From contig QZAC01000046.1 of assembly GCA_003838065.1 (NCBI GenBank), positions 1-51,900 of the forward strand: a DNA stretch of 51,900 bases, given 5' to 3'. The notes beneath the pieces are model-generated. The model made no database searches. It was not told where the DNA came from and worked only from the letters and a program-made list of their open reading frames with translations. Origin of the DNA: Methanocalculus sp. MSAO_Arc2. Lineage in GTDB: Archaea > Halobacteriota > Methanomicrobia > Methanomicrobiales > Methanocorpusculaceae. A program made the position numbers and the translations under genes. This document shows, in pieces, positions 1 through 7,495 of this stretch (position 1 is the first letter of the stretch; every line of letters begins with the position of its first letter).

Positions 1-38
1 ATGTAAGTTCAGGACGCCTATGACTTACTACGGTCTCT

Positions 39-875
39 GTGCATGGTGGGGATGAAGAGAACAGGAAGCGTGCGGCAGATGCGGCACGGGCAGTCATCAG
101 CCATTTTGGGATCTCAGGCGGCGCATCTATCGTTCTGCATACCCTGCTCCCCAGGCACTCAGGACTTGGCAGCGGGACACAGCTTGCCCTTGCGGCAGGC
201 AGGGCAGTTGCCGAACTCTACAGCCGGTCGGTGTCCGCAGTCGATCTCGCCCGGATCACCGGCCGTGGCGGGACATCCGGGATCGGGACAGCCGCCTTTG
301 ATGCGGGAGGCTTCATCATCGACGGAGGTCATAGTTTTGGTGAGGGTGAAGAGAAATCAATGTTTTCACCATCATCTGCCTCACGGGGAGTTGCACCGGC
401 ACCGGTCACTTTCCGGCACACGTTCCCAGACGACTGGCAGATTCTTCTCGTTACCCCGGAGGTGCCCCCGGGCGCCTCAGAGGAGGCAGAGGTGGATATC
501 TTCTCGGAATATTGCCCGGTACCGCTTGAAGAGGTGCAGGAGATCTGCCATCTCGTGATGATGCAGATGCTTCCAGCTCTTGTCGAAGGCGATATGAAAG
601 AGTTTGGATGCGTGGTGAACCGACTCCAGGAGATCGGGTTCAAACGGCACGAAGTGGAACTTCAGCCAGATAACGTCCGGAACCTGCCCGCCCTGCTCTG
701 TGAGGCAGGCGCATACGGTGCGGGCCTCTCCTCGTTTGGCCCGACGGTCTATGCAATCATCCGGAAGGGCGATACCCGGGTCACTGAAGCCGCACACAGG
801 GCGCTTGAGGGGATCGGGGGTGTCGTGGAAGAGGTGTCTGCAAGGAACAGCGGAGCGGTTGTGCGGAGAGGGTGA
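39..875 (+). CDS. mptG: beta-ribofuranosylaminobenzene 5'-phosphate synthase (5' end truncated or interrupted)
   Basis: The product resembles beta-RFAP synthase, the GHMP-kinase-fold enzyme that joins 4-hydroxybenzoate or pABA to PRPP in methanopterin synthesis. The GHMP ATP-binding loop reads RHSGLGSGTQLALA near residue 40, and the C-terminal part (GAYGAGLSSFGPTVYA) fits the family's closing glycine-rich strand. The family is usually about 300-325 residues, so roughly 40-50 N-terminal residues are missing from the 278 seen. The GTG at 39 is only the first available start: the same frame upstream (LTTVSVHGG) looks like a continuing coding strand but meets a TGA at 21-23. It could be a truncated gene, a sequence error near an end, or a pseudogene. 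The GDPD gene follows after 6 bases, suggesting cotranscription. Family assignment is fairly sure; the start is not. Confidence 0.8.
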   Translation: MHGGDEENRKRAADAARAVISHFGISGGASIVLHTLLPRHSGLGSGTQLALAAGRAVAELYSRSVSAVDLARITGRGGTSGIGTAAFDAGGFIIDGGHSFGEGEEKSMFSPSSASRGVAPAPVTFRHTFPDDWQILLVTPEVPPGASEEAEVDIFSEYCPVPLEEVQEICHLVMMQMLPALVEGDMKEFGCVVNRLQEIGFKRHEVELQPDNVRNLPALLCEAGAYGAGLSSFGPTVYAIIRKGDTRVTEAAHRALEGIGGVVEEVSARNSGAVVRRG

Positions 876-881
876 GCGGCA

Positions 882-1574
882 ATGATCATCATCGGCCATC
901 GGGGTGCAAGGGCGACCTGCCCGGAGAATACCATTGCTGCACTCCGCGAGGGAAGTCGGTGTGCTGACTATGTCGAGATCGATGTCCGATTGAGCAGGGA
1001 TCGTGTGCCGGTTGTTATCCATGATCCAACCCTTGAGCGGACGACGAATGGAACCGGTTTGGTCTCTGATTATACGCTTCCTGAGCTGAAAGCCCTGGAT
1101 GCAGGTGAAGGGGAGCAGATCCCGACACTTGCAGAGGTGTTCGCCCTTGACCATGGAGGATGCGGCCTCGTTATCGAGCTGAAGGAAGGGGGGTATGAAG
1201 ACCAGATCGCAGCGATGGTGAGTGAGAGCATGGGAAGGGGATCTGTTTCTGATATCCTGATCGTCTCGTTCGATGCGGACTGCCTCCGACATATCGCTCA
1301 ATTACTGCCGGATGCCGAGGTGGGCTACATTTTCCGATCGGTTGAACCAGACCCGATCCTGGTGGCAGCTTCCATCCCGGCTTCCACCATTCTTCCCCGG
1401 TTTGATCTGGTCAGTTGGGAGCTGATCTCATCAGCGCGAAAGGCAGATCTCAGAGTGATTGCATGGACTCTTAATACCGATGAAGAGTACATGGCTGCAG
1501 CGCAACTCGGCGTTGACGGCATGGCAACCGATGACCCCTGTCATGCCAGGAGTTTTCTTTCGAATGGATACTGA
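882..1574 (+). CDS. glycerophosphodiester phosphodiesterase
   Basis: A 230-residue GDPD-family TIM barrel. It hydrolyses glycerophosphodiesters to glycerol phosphate and an alcohol, and in an archaeon could act on ether-lipid headgroup fragments. The signature starts at His6-Arg7 (IIIGHRGARATCPENT), followed by the metal ligands Glu32 and Asp34 (VEIDVRLSRD), His47-Asp48 (VIHDPTLERTTNGTG) and the later IELK strand. Length matches the compact GDPD form, and no signal peptide is seen, so it is probably cytoplasmic. The ATG at 882 follows the preceding gene closely with a GAGAGGGTGAG purine tract upstream. Substrate is not determined by the sequence. Confidence 0.9.
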   Translation: MIIIGHRGARATCPENTIAALREGSRCADYVEIDVRLSRDRVPVVIHDPTLERTTNGTGLVSDYTLPELKALDAGEGEQIPTLAEVFALDHGGCGLVIELKEGGYEDQIAAMVSESMGRGSVSDILIVSFDADCLRHIAQLLPDAEVGYIFRSVEPDPILVAASIPASTILPRFDLVSWELISSARKADLRVIAWTLNTDEEYMAAAQLGVDGMATDDPCHARSFLSNGY

Positions 1575-1653
1575 TGATACGAACAGGAGACGATTATAAG
1601 TTGAGACAGATAGCTGATGCAGACGCAAAATAATCGACGGAGTATTCGTTTTC

Positions 1654-1662
1654 TATTTAAAA
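1654..1662 (+). promoter_or_regulatory. TATA box before surface-protein gene
   Basis: The A/T run TATTTAAAA matches an archaeal TATA box and sits in the roughly 200-base gap after the GDPD gene. A start about 25 bases downstream would give a leader of about 85 bases to the ATG at 1772. Assigned by pattern only. Confidence 0.45.
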
Positions 1663-1771
1663 CGAGATGGGAATGTGTTCACCATGAGCCGGTATGCAAA
1701 GAAAACATATTTGGACTCCCACGTCATCTGAATCAATAATATCAGGAAGAGAGTATACGAGGATGTTCATA

Positions 1772-2803
1772 ATGAAGCGTATGGGATGTTGGAGAAAAAT
1801 ATGTGCCCTTTTGATCATCTTTGCAATCCTGGTTGTACCGGTGATGGCAGGGACCCAGGCAACCGGTTCACTCCAGGCAATAACACGGGGGGAGAGTCTA
1901 TATATCGAAGGCTATGCCCACGGGAGTCCGGGGCCGGGTGTCGCAATCTGGATATTTGGATTTAATTTTTACCAGAGGGAAACCCAATATGTTGAATCCG
2001 ATGGGCGTTTTACATACGAGCTGCCCGGAGCTGCCACCGCCAGGATGAACCCTGGCCAGTACTTCGTCGTCGTCCAGCACCCGATGATGAATGACAGGTT
2101 CGATGTCGTTGAAGATACCACCACAACCCCGGGGACGACATATGTGCGTATCCGTGGGACGACAGGGATCTCAGGCGGAGACGTCTTCATAGCAGAAGGT
2201 CCGGGGCGTCTCCAGAGCGCCAGTGCAGCCGAGGCACTCATCCGGCTTTTGGACAGTCAGACGATAGACGATACATATATGAGGATGAACTTCCGGATCG
2301 AAGAGCCCTGGATCACGATCACCCCCATTTCTCCTGTATATGCCGGTAGAACCTTTGAGATCACCGGAACAACGAATCTGGCCCCCGGAAGCAATCTCAT
2401 CATTGAGATCATCTCATCTGCATTTGATCCCGGAAAGAAGGAGGCACAGGAGATATATGCCGGGACATCCGGGATCGTGAGTGTTGTCCAGGGAGAGGCA
2501 GACATAAATTCCTTCTCATTTAGCGTCGATACAACAGCATTTAAGCCAGATGGATATATTGTTACAGTAGAGTCTATTGAGCCCTCCCATATGGCATCTG
2601 CTACATTCTATGTCATTGAATATACCGAGACGCCGCGGGAACCTGAAATTGAAGCTCCAGCAACGCCTAAAACAACACCTGAACCTATAGCAGAAGAGGA
2701 GGTCGTGAAACCCGAACCTGAGGAGACACCGGTTGTCTTTGCACCTTTGTTGTTCCTTATAGTTGGAGTGGTCCTGTTCATCTGCGGAAAGAGGAAGAAA
2801 TAG
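1772..2803 (+). CDS. secreted surface protein with C-terminal membrane anchor
   Basis: A 343-residue extracellular protein. The N-terminus has basic residues, a hydrophobic stretch (ICALLIIFAILVVPVMAG) and a likely signal cleavage site. The body is beta-rich: ITRGESLYIEGYAHGSPGPG opens the first domain and PISPVYAGRTFEITGTTNL the second, resembling the repeated beta domains of Methanomicrobiales surface proteins (DUF3821-like, by recollection). A proline/glutamate/threonine stalk (about residues 290-320) precedes a final hydrophobic helix (FAPLLFLIVGVVLFICG) and a basic tail GKRKK, so it is a cell-wall-spanning anchored protein. Although the frame opens at 1694, ATG 1772 is preferred because GAGG lies 9 bases upstream and the signal peptide then starts correctly. 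Function is unknown; an S-layer-associated or adhesive role is an inference. Confidence 0.75.
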   Translation: MKRMGCWRKICALLIIFAILVVPVMAGTQATGSLQAITRGESLYIEGYAHGSPGPGVAIWIFGFNFYQRETQYVESDGRFTYELPGAATARMNPGQYFVVVQHPMMNDRFDVVEDTTTTPGTTYVRIRGTTGISGGDVFIAEGPGRLQSASAAEALIRLLDSQTIDDTYMRMNFRIEEPWITITPISPVYAGRTFEITGTTNLAPGSNLIIEIISSAFDPGKKEAQEIYAGTSGIVSVVQGEADINSFSFSVDTTAFKPDGYIVTVESIEPSHMASATFYVIEYTETPREPEIEAPATPKTTPEPIAEEEVVKPEPEETPVVFAPLLFLIVGVVLFICGKRKK

Positions 2804-2854
2804 CAATCATGGTTGACATCTGGGCGGTGATTTTGAAAAGAGCGATGGTTTGAG

Positions 2855-2928
2855 TGGACCCGTCGTGATTCGAACACGAGATCTTCGCCGTGTGAAGGCG
2901 ACGTCATAACCAGCTAGACCACGGGTCC
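2855..2928 (-). tRNA. tRNA-Val (anticodon CAC)
   Basis: The minus strand folds as a cloverleaf: acceptor GGACCCG pairs with CGGGTCC plus discriminator A; anticodon stem TCGCC/GGCGA encloses loop TTCACAC; T arm TCGTG-TTCGAAT-CACGA. The anticodon CAC reads GUG (Val). CCA is not encoded, and a TTTT run follows within 20 bases on this strand. No intron is needed. Confidence 0.95.
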
Positions 2929-2948
2929 GGGTACTCTTATTCTATTCT

Positions 2949-3965
2949 TCATTCTCGGGGATAAGGCTTTTCAAAAGGAAAGAGCCTGGTGAAGGCAGGA
3001 CGAAAATGAGGATTCAGGGGCTGCCAACCGGAGTATACATCCCCTGTCACCTCGCTCAGGTACACGCCTGATCCCAGCCACCATTCATCATCCACCGGCA
3101 GCATATAGCCGATTTTAAGTTCCTCACGGTTACCCTCATCCGGATTTGGCCAGATAAAGACGACAAAGCCGCTGCCCTCCTCTGCTGCCTCTGCAAGAGA
3201 CTGGATCACCTTCATATCATAGATGCATTCCTTGCCGCTGAGATCCATCCCGATTGCCGCAGCCAGGTACGGATGGCCGATCAGCATGCCGTCATATGTG
3301 TACGCATAGAGATAATGACCTGGCTCATTGATGAAAGGTCCATTGGGATCGGTTATCTCAGAGAGGGCAGCATCTCTCCCTTCGGCATGTGCATACGATA
3401 CTCCGGCAGACACAAGCTCAATCATCTCGCGGACCGCAGGGGGAGGCGTGCCACCCGGCCCCAAATCCATCAGGGCAACACCAGAGGCGACCCACCAGTC
3501 ATCACCTGCCGGATGGACATACCCGAGCTTCGGCTCATAGGTTTCTGATGCTGCTTCATCAATCCCGTCTTCACCGGGTTTTGGATAGAGATATACAATA
3601 TATCCACCACACTTGGCAGAAACATCCCTTCCAAGACGGATCACCGGCAGACCGCGATTGTCGGTCCACTGGAAGCGATCCGTTCCAACCATCTCAGGCT
3701 GGTATGGGTGGGCAAGGAGAATACAGTCATAGTCATAGGCATACATATACCATTCATCTTTCATATAAGCCCCGTCAAGGGATCCAAACACCCAAATGGC
3801 TGCTTCCTTGCCGGCAGCATCTGCAAAAGCACCAGCATCGAGAACATACAATCGAAGCTCTTCATGGAACGATACGTGCTCAGTAACCTCTGTCTCTTCA
3901 ACACACCCTGAAAGAGCGAGAAACACAACCAGACAGAGAAGAGCTCCAAACAGCAAACAAGTCAT
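2949..3965 (-). CDS. Cache-domain lipoprotein
   Basis: A 338-residue lipoprotein: hydrophobic signal peptide ending in the lipobox LSGC with Cys21 as the lipidation site. The mature part contains two similar halves, each with a Cache-like pattern: YMYAYDYDCILLAHPYQPEM then GYVHPAGDDWWVASGVAL, and YLYAYTYDGMLIGHPYLAAA then GYMLPVDDEWWLGSGVYL. Such domains bind small ligands outside the cell, usually as sensor parts of chemoreceptors or histidine kinases. Here no transmembrane output domain is attached, so it may be a free-standing ligand-binding lipoprotein or partner of a separate sensor. It lies alone between two tRNA genes on the same strand. Cache assignment rests on motif similarity; ligand unknown. 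Confidence 0.8.
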   Translation of the reverse strand: MTCLLFGALLCLVVFLALSGCVEETEVTEHVSFHEELRLYVLDAGAFADAAGKEAAIWVFGSLDGAYMKDEWYMYAYDYDCILLAHPYQPEMVGTDRFQWTDNRGLPVIRLGRDVSAKCGGYIVYLYPKPGEDGIDEAASETYEPKLGYVHPAGDDWWVASGVALMDLGPGGTPPPAVREMIELVSAGVSYAHAEGRDAALSEITDPNGPFINEPGHYLYAYTYDGMLIGHPYLAAAIGMDLSGKECIYDMKVIQSLAEAAEEGSGFVVFIWPNPDEGNREELKIGYMLPVDDEWWLGSGVYLSEVTGDVYSGWQPLNPHFRPAFTRLFPFEKPYPRE

Positions 3966-4072
3966 ATAGATAGGATCGCGAGAACCCAGGAATATACCCG
4001 GCTACTGGCGAATACACCATTCAATCAGGACATATAATTGTGTTGCGAAGAAATTGAAGAGAGGAAAACAGA

Positions 4073-4143
4073 TGCATCGACCGGGAATTGAACCCGGGCT
4101 ATTGGCTTGGAAGGCCAAAGTCATACCACTAGACCATCGATGC
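4073..4143 (-). tRNA. tRNA-Gly (anticodon TCC)
   Basis: The minus strand forms a 71-base cloverleaf: acceptor GCATCGA/TCGATGC plus A; anticodon stem TTGGC/GCCAA with loop CTTCCAA; T arm CCGGG-TTCAATT-CCCGG. The anticodon TCC reads GGA/GGG (Gly). CCA is not encoded. Confidence 0.95.
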
Positions 4144-4300
4144 AATGCGTCTACAATATTTTCCCTGAAGAGATTTAATGATTGCGAAGTAAGAGGACCG
4201 TGAGGAGAAGATAGCCCCGTACCATCTGGAGCATCCTGGATCCCCTCAGTATCCCAATCGTCCCAATATCTTCAAATCCCCTCAATCACGTCAAATCTTT

Positions 4301-5179
4301 TCAATATCCCCTGATCTCTTCCTGTACCTTCTCAAGTGCCTGAATCCTCTTCTCAAGTGGCGGGTGGGTTGAGAAGAGCTCCATCAGTGATCTGCCGGTC
4401 AGCGCCGGAATAATGAAGAACGCATTTGCACCCTCCACTTCCTGCTTCTTTTGAGCAGGAACCTGATCCATCCGGTTGCTGATCTTCATCAGTGCACTCT
4501 GAAGTGCCCGTGGATTATTCGTAATATATGACGAGCCCCGGTCAGCAGAAAACTCACGGTACCGGGACAGGGTTCTGATCAGAAGCGTTGCCACCACATA
4601 CACAAGGATAGCAACAATCCAGGCGATGATCCATGGACTACCCTCCCTTCTGTCAAAGAGTGAGGCAAAGAGAGCATTCTGGACAATCAGGGCAGCGACC
4701 ATTGCAAGGAAACTGGCGATCGTCAGCGTCATCACATCACGGTTCTTGATATGCGAGAGTTCGTGTGCAATGACTGCTTCAAGCTCATCTTTTGAGAGGA
4801 TCCGCATAATCGAATCAGTTACCGCTACAACACCTTTTCGCGGACTCCTGCCGGTTGCAAACGCATTTGGGACTGGAGACTGCATGATCGCAACACGGGG
4901 TTTTGGAATATCTGCTGTGGCACAGAGCCGTTCAACCATCCTGTGGAGTTCAGGATACTCATCTTCCTCGACCACTCGGGCGCCGGTACTCATCAGCACC
5001 AGTTTATCTGAGAAGTAATACTGACTGAAGGCCATGATGAACGCGATACCGATAAGAAGCTGAAGTGACAACCCCAGAACCGCACCCAGTACTGTGAGGA
5101 AGACGAGGTACACGAGGAGGAGCAATACCCACGTGATCATTATCCTCGCTGTGAGGCCATAGTCGCGCTTCCATTTCAT
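4301..5179 (-). CDS. htpX: HtpX-like membrane zinc metalloprotease
   Basis: An M48-family integral membrane protease of 292 residues that degrades damaged membrane proteins. Two N-terminal hydrophobic helices (about residues 12-36 and 38-55) are followed by the zinc site HELSH (His139, Glu140, His143), a further pair of helices (about 153-173 and 183-202) and the third-ligand region YREFSADRGS with Glu209. The C-terminal FSTHPPLEKRIQAL is also typical. The frame stays open upstream to 5485, but that extension is proline/serine-rich, unlike the family, and overlaps the divergent thi4 gene; ATG 5179 gives the standard start MKWKRDYGL and length. About 100 bases separate it from thi4, holding divergent promoters. 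Confidence 0.92.
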   Translation of the reverse strand: MKWKRDYGLTARIMITWVLLLLVYLVFLTVLGAVLGLSLQLLIGIAFIMAFSQYYFSDKLVLMSTGARVVEEDEYPELHRMVERLCATADIPKPRVAIMQSPVPNAFATGRSPRKGVVAVTDSIMRILSKDELEAVIAHELSHIKNRDVMTLTIASFLAMVAALIVQNALFASLFDRREGSPWIIAWIVAILVYVVATLLIRTLSRYREFSADRGSSYITNNPRALQSALMKISNRMDQVPAQKKQEVEGANAFFIIPALTGRSLMELFSTHPPLEKRIQALEKVQEEIRGY

Positions 5180-5279
5180 ACCATATATATCTCTTCTTCG
5201 TCCAGATAATACCTGCGAACAGATCAAACTCGAGAGAACATTAGTAAGATCAGCACACCAATAACCGGTGAGGAATACA

Positions 5280-6047
5280 ATGCAGCTCGATGAAGTGACA
5301 ATCAGCAGGGCAATCCTAAAGACCCATGCGCGGATCTTCTCAGAATACCTCGATCTCGATATCGCTATCGTCGGCGGGGGTCCATCAGGGCTTACATGCG
5401 CAGCCTTCGCCGCAGAAGAGGGGCTCCGGGTCGGGATTCTTGAAAAGAAACTCTCAGTCGGCGGCGGCATGTGGGGAGGTGGCATGACCTTCCCGAGGAT
5501 CGTGGTGCAGGAAGAGGCCCGTTGGCTCCTCGACAGGTTTGCAATTCTCTATGAAGAATACCAATCCGGTTACTATGTTGCAAGTTCAATCGAATCTGTA
5601 GCCAAAATGACAGCCGCTGCATGTGACGCAGGTGCCGAATTCTTCAACCTGACCTCAGTTGAAGATGTCGTCATCAAAGGCGACGGCAGAGTGAGCGGTC
5701 TTGTGATTTCCGCAACTCCGGTGGAGATGACAGGACTACATGTCGACCCGCTGACACTATCTGCAAAAATTACTGTTGACGCAACCGGCCATGATGCCGT
5801 TGTTGCCCATTGTGTCAGGAAAAAAGGCGGCGATCTGCAGGTTCGGGGAGAAGGTTTCATGTGGGCCGAGCGTGCAGAAGCACATATCATCAATCATACC
5901 CGCGAGATATTTCCTGGATTGATCGCCTGTGGAATGGCGGCAAACGCTGTTGCCGGCGAAGCGCGGATGGGGCCGATCTTTGGAGGGATGCTCCTCTCAG
6001 GAGAGCGGGCTGCAATGCTTGCCCGAGAGAGAATTCAGCGGATGTGA
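5280..6047 (+). CDS. thi4: Thi4-type thiazole synthase (sulfide-using form)
   Basis: This 255-residue flavin-fold protein makes the adenylated thiazole precursor of thiamine from NAD, glycine and sulfur. The dinucleotide-binding motif IVGGGPSG (31-37) and the glycine-rich GGGMWGGGM (61-69) are intact. At the position where yeast Thi4 has its sacrificial cysteine (Cys205), this protein has His154 in TGLHVDPLTL. That substitution marks the archaeal catalytic form, which takes sulfur from free sulfide with iron rather than destroying its own cysteine. ATG 5280 is chosen over GTG 5268 because GGTGAGG sits 7 bases upstream. The next gene starts 15 bases after the stop, so the two are probably cotranscribed. 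Confidence 0.93.
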   Translation: MQLDEVTISRAILKTHARIFSEYLDLDIAIVGGGPSGLTCAAFAAEEGLRVGILEKKLSVGGGMWGGGMTFPRIVVQEEARWLLDRFAILYEEYQSGYYVASSIESVAKMTAAACDAGAEFFNLTSVEDVVIKGDGRVSGLVISATPVEMTGLHVDPLTLSAKITVDATGHDAVVAHCVRKKGGDLQVRGEGFMWAERAEAHIINHTREIFPGLIACGMAANAVAGEARMGPIFGGMLLSGERAAMLARERIQRM

Positions 6048-6062
6048 GGGAGGAATGGAACA

Positions 6063-6722
6063 ATGGAATTTGAGGACCAAAATGATGCTCTTGCACTTGC
6101 CGATATTGCCTTTGGCATCTTCACGATATATTTTGGAAAAGCAATGGAAGAAGCCAACACCCCCATTTTCCAACTCCTCTCCCGTGAAACCGATCTTCTG
6201 GCAGCCTGCCAGGAGACCTTCTCACAGTTTACAATTGATTATCCCGCGCTCGCTCATGCACTCCATAACCAGATAGGAGGATGCGAGGAGATCTACTTCC
6301 TCTACCGTGAAGGAGAGGGAATCCTTCCCTCAGAAACACACCGAATGCACTGGATCATTCAGGATGCTCCGGGCGTCGACCCGGAAGAGGTTAATGCAGA
6401 AGACGCAGGGAAATGGCTTATCTTCCTGCACAAAGATTCGGCAGATACAATATGGGAGTTGATCCGGGAAGAGACCTGGGCAGGTACCCTGGGAATCTCG
6501 GCAAAAGTCAGCACAGTGAAAGAGAATCCACAATCCCGAGATGATCGACTGGTTATCTATGTCTACACCGCTGACTGGAGAGATACAGATGAAGTGATGC
6601 GGGTTCGTGAGAGGCTCAGGGATTTCGGGATCACCGATCGAATCGGTTATAAACGCAATATCGAGACCTTTGCCGGAGAATACAGTTCTGCCGGGAAGAG
6701 GGTCACATACTATAATGCCTGA
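6063..6722 (+). CDS. DUF1917-like (Bles03/UPF0696) protein
   Basis: A 219-residue soluble protein without signal or membrane segment. The C-terminal half follows the DUF1917 pattern: RMHWIIQDAPGVDP, AGKWLIFLHKDSADTIWELI, LGISAKVST, then LVIYVYTADWRDTDEVMRVR and a closing GITDRIGYKRNIETFAGEYS. Databases place this family near an eIF4E-like or putative phosphothreonine-lyase fold, but no activity is known to me. The N-terminal 75 residues are helical and not recognised. It follows thi4 with a GGGAGG ribosome site before ATG 6063, suggesting a link to thiamine or sulfur metabolism that is only positional. Its 3' end converges on the L40e gene with 18 bases between stops. Confidence 0.65.
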   Translation: MEFEDQNDALALADIAFGIFTIYFGKAMEEANTPIFQLLSRETDLLAACQETFSQFTIDYPALAHALHNQIGGCEEIYFLYREGEGILPSETHRMHWIIQDAPGVDPEEVNAEDAGKWLIFLHKDSADTIWELIREETWAGTLGISAKVSTVKENPQSRDDRLVIYVYTADWRDTDEVMRVRERLRDFGITDRIGYKRNIETFAGEYSSAGKRVTYYNA

Positions 6723-6740
6723 AAATGAATGAACGGTAGG

Positions 6741-6887
6741 TTATGCTTTCCGTTCCTTATTCTTCGTTCTGAGCTGGTTAGAGCCACATTTCCGGCACAT
6801 TTTCGCCCGGATAGCATTTCTTGCATTGCATTTCATGCAGATTTTTACATTGAGTAGTCGTGCTTCAGCTTCTGGAAAACGGGCCAT
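6741..6887 (-). CDS. rpl40e: ribosomal protein L40e
   Basis: A 48-residue gene. The protein begins MARFPEAEARLLNVKICMKC and ends SNQLRTKNKERKA. It contains a four-cysteine zinc ribbon: ICMKCNARN and MCRKCGSN, the two CxxC pairs 12 residues apart. Charge, size and sequence are those of archaeal L40e in the large ribosomal subunit. It is the last gene of the minus-strand information-processing series, 48 bases after rdgB, and probably has its own promoter (TATA at 6912-6919). Confidence 0.95.
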   Translation of the reverse strand: MARFPEAEARLLNVKICMKCNARNAIRAKMCRKCGSNQLRTKNKERKA

Positions 6888-6911
6888 AATATACACCACG
6901 AGATATGCGTT

Positions 6912-6919
6912 CTTATAAG
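6912..6919 (-). promoter_or_regulatory. TATA box for L40e gene
   Basis: CTTATAAG is centred about 28 bases upstream of the L40e ATG (6887). This is the spacing of a leaderless archaeal transcript, so initiation at or next to the ATG is likely. It lies in the short gap after rdgB. Confidence 0.5.
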
Positions 6920-6935
6920 TGGACGCCAGGACATC

Positions 6936-7484
6936 TTAACGATTGTTATAGTCCGGGTGATGAGAGACGAACCAGTCACGAAACGCAGCAAGTGCCCTGC
7001 CCCTGTGTGAAGAGGTGCTTTTTTCAGAAAGAGTCATTTCTGCAAGTGATTTTTCACCGGAAGAAAAGATCGGATCATATCCAAAACCCCCTAAGCCGCG
7101 GGCCTCCTCCAGGACGTCGCCATCTATCCTCCCTGAAAAGAGTTCGATGCCCTTTTCTGATGCATAGGCGATCACGGTTTCAAAATAAGCCGATCGATCT
7201 CTAACTCCTTTCATCAACCGGAGTATACCGTCATTTCCAATTGTCTTCATGCAATACGCAGCACATGTTCCTGGAAAACCACCCAGCGCATATATGAAAA
7301 AACCGGTATCATCGACGATGAGAGGGCGTTGAAGATGCTCCCATGCGGCCTGTGCTTTCTCATAGGCAACAGCGCCGACATCATCATGCCTGATCTCGGG
7401 AATATCAAGATTCACATGCTCAATTTCAGCAATACCTGAAAAGAAAGACGACACTTCTTTTACCTTATGTGGATTCCCGGTCAC
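6936..7484 (-). CDS. rdgB: RdgB/HAM1-family XTP/dITP pyrophosphatase
   Basis: House-cleaning nucleotide pyrophosphatase that removes ITP/XTP and their deoxy forms from the pool. Recognisable motifs are TGNPHKV at the N-terminus (substrate loop), VDDTGFFIYALGGFPG (the conserved D-[ST]-G segment) and GFGYDPIF plus SHRGRALAAF near the C-terminus. With the GTG at 7484 the protein has 182 residues and lacks the first hydrophobic beta strand that normally precedes TGN. Codons upstream would supply it (IITIV), but between the preceding in-frame stop and this GTG there is no ATG, GTG or TTG, only CTG at 7499. The CTG overlaps the kae1-bud32 stop. A non-standard start is therefore possible. Confidence 0.92.
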   Translation of the reverse strand: MTGNPHKVKEVSSFFSGIAEIEHVNLDIPEIRHDDVGAVAYEKAQAAWEHLQRPLIVDDTGFFIYALGGFPGTCAAYCMKTIGNDGILRLMKGVRDRSAYFETVIAYASEKGIELFSGRIDGDVLEEARGLGGFGYDPIFSSGEKSLAEMTLSEKSTSSHRGRALAAFRDWFVSHHPDYNNR

Positions 7485-7495
7485 AATAGTGATGA

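Noticed and set aside
43..558. 171-codon open frame on the plus strand
   Set aside because: Out-of-frame shadow of beta-RFAP synthase; no family pattern.
477..1301. 274-codon minus-strand open frame
   Set aside because: Antisense to beta-RFAP synthase and GDPD genes, which have clear motifs; composition follows the complementary codons.
2855..4143. Attachment sites for an integrated element at the tRNA genes
   Set aside because: No duplicated tRNA 3' end and no integrase gene found nearby.
4144..4300. Repeated TCCC/TCAAAT-like words 3' of htpX
   Set aside because: Short, degenerate pyrimidine-rich sequence without regular unit; no CRISPR or tandem repeat.
5180..5485. Open N-terminal extension of HtpX
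   Set aside because: Pro/Ser-rich, unlike the family, and antisense to the start of thi4; ATG 5179 gives normal length.
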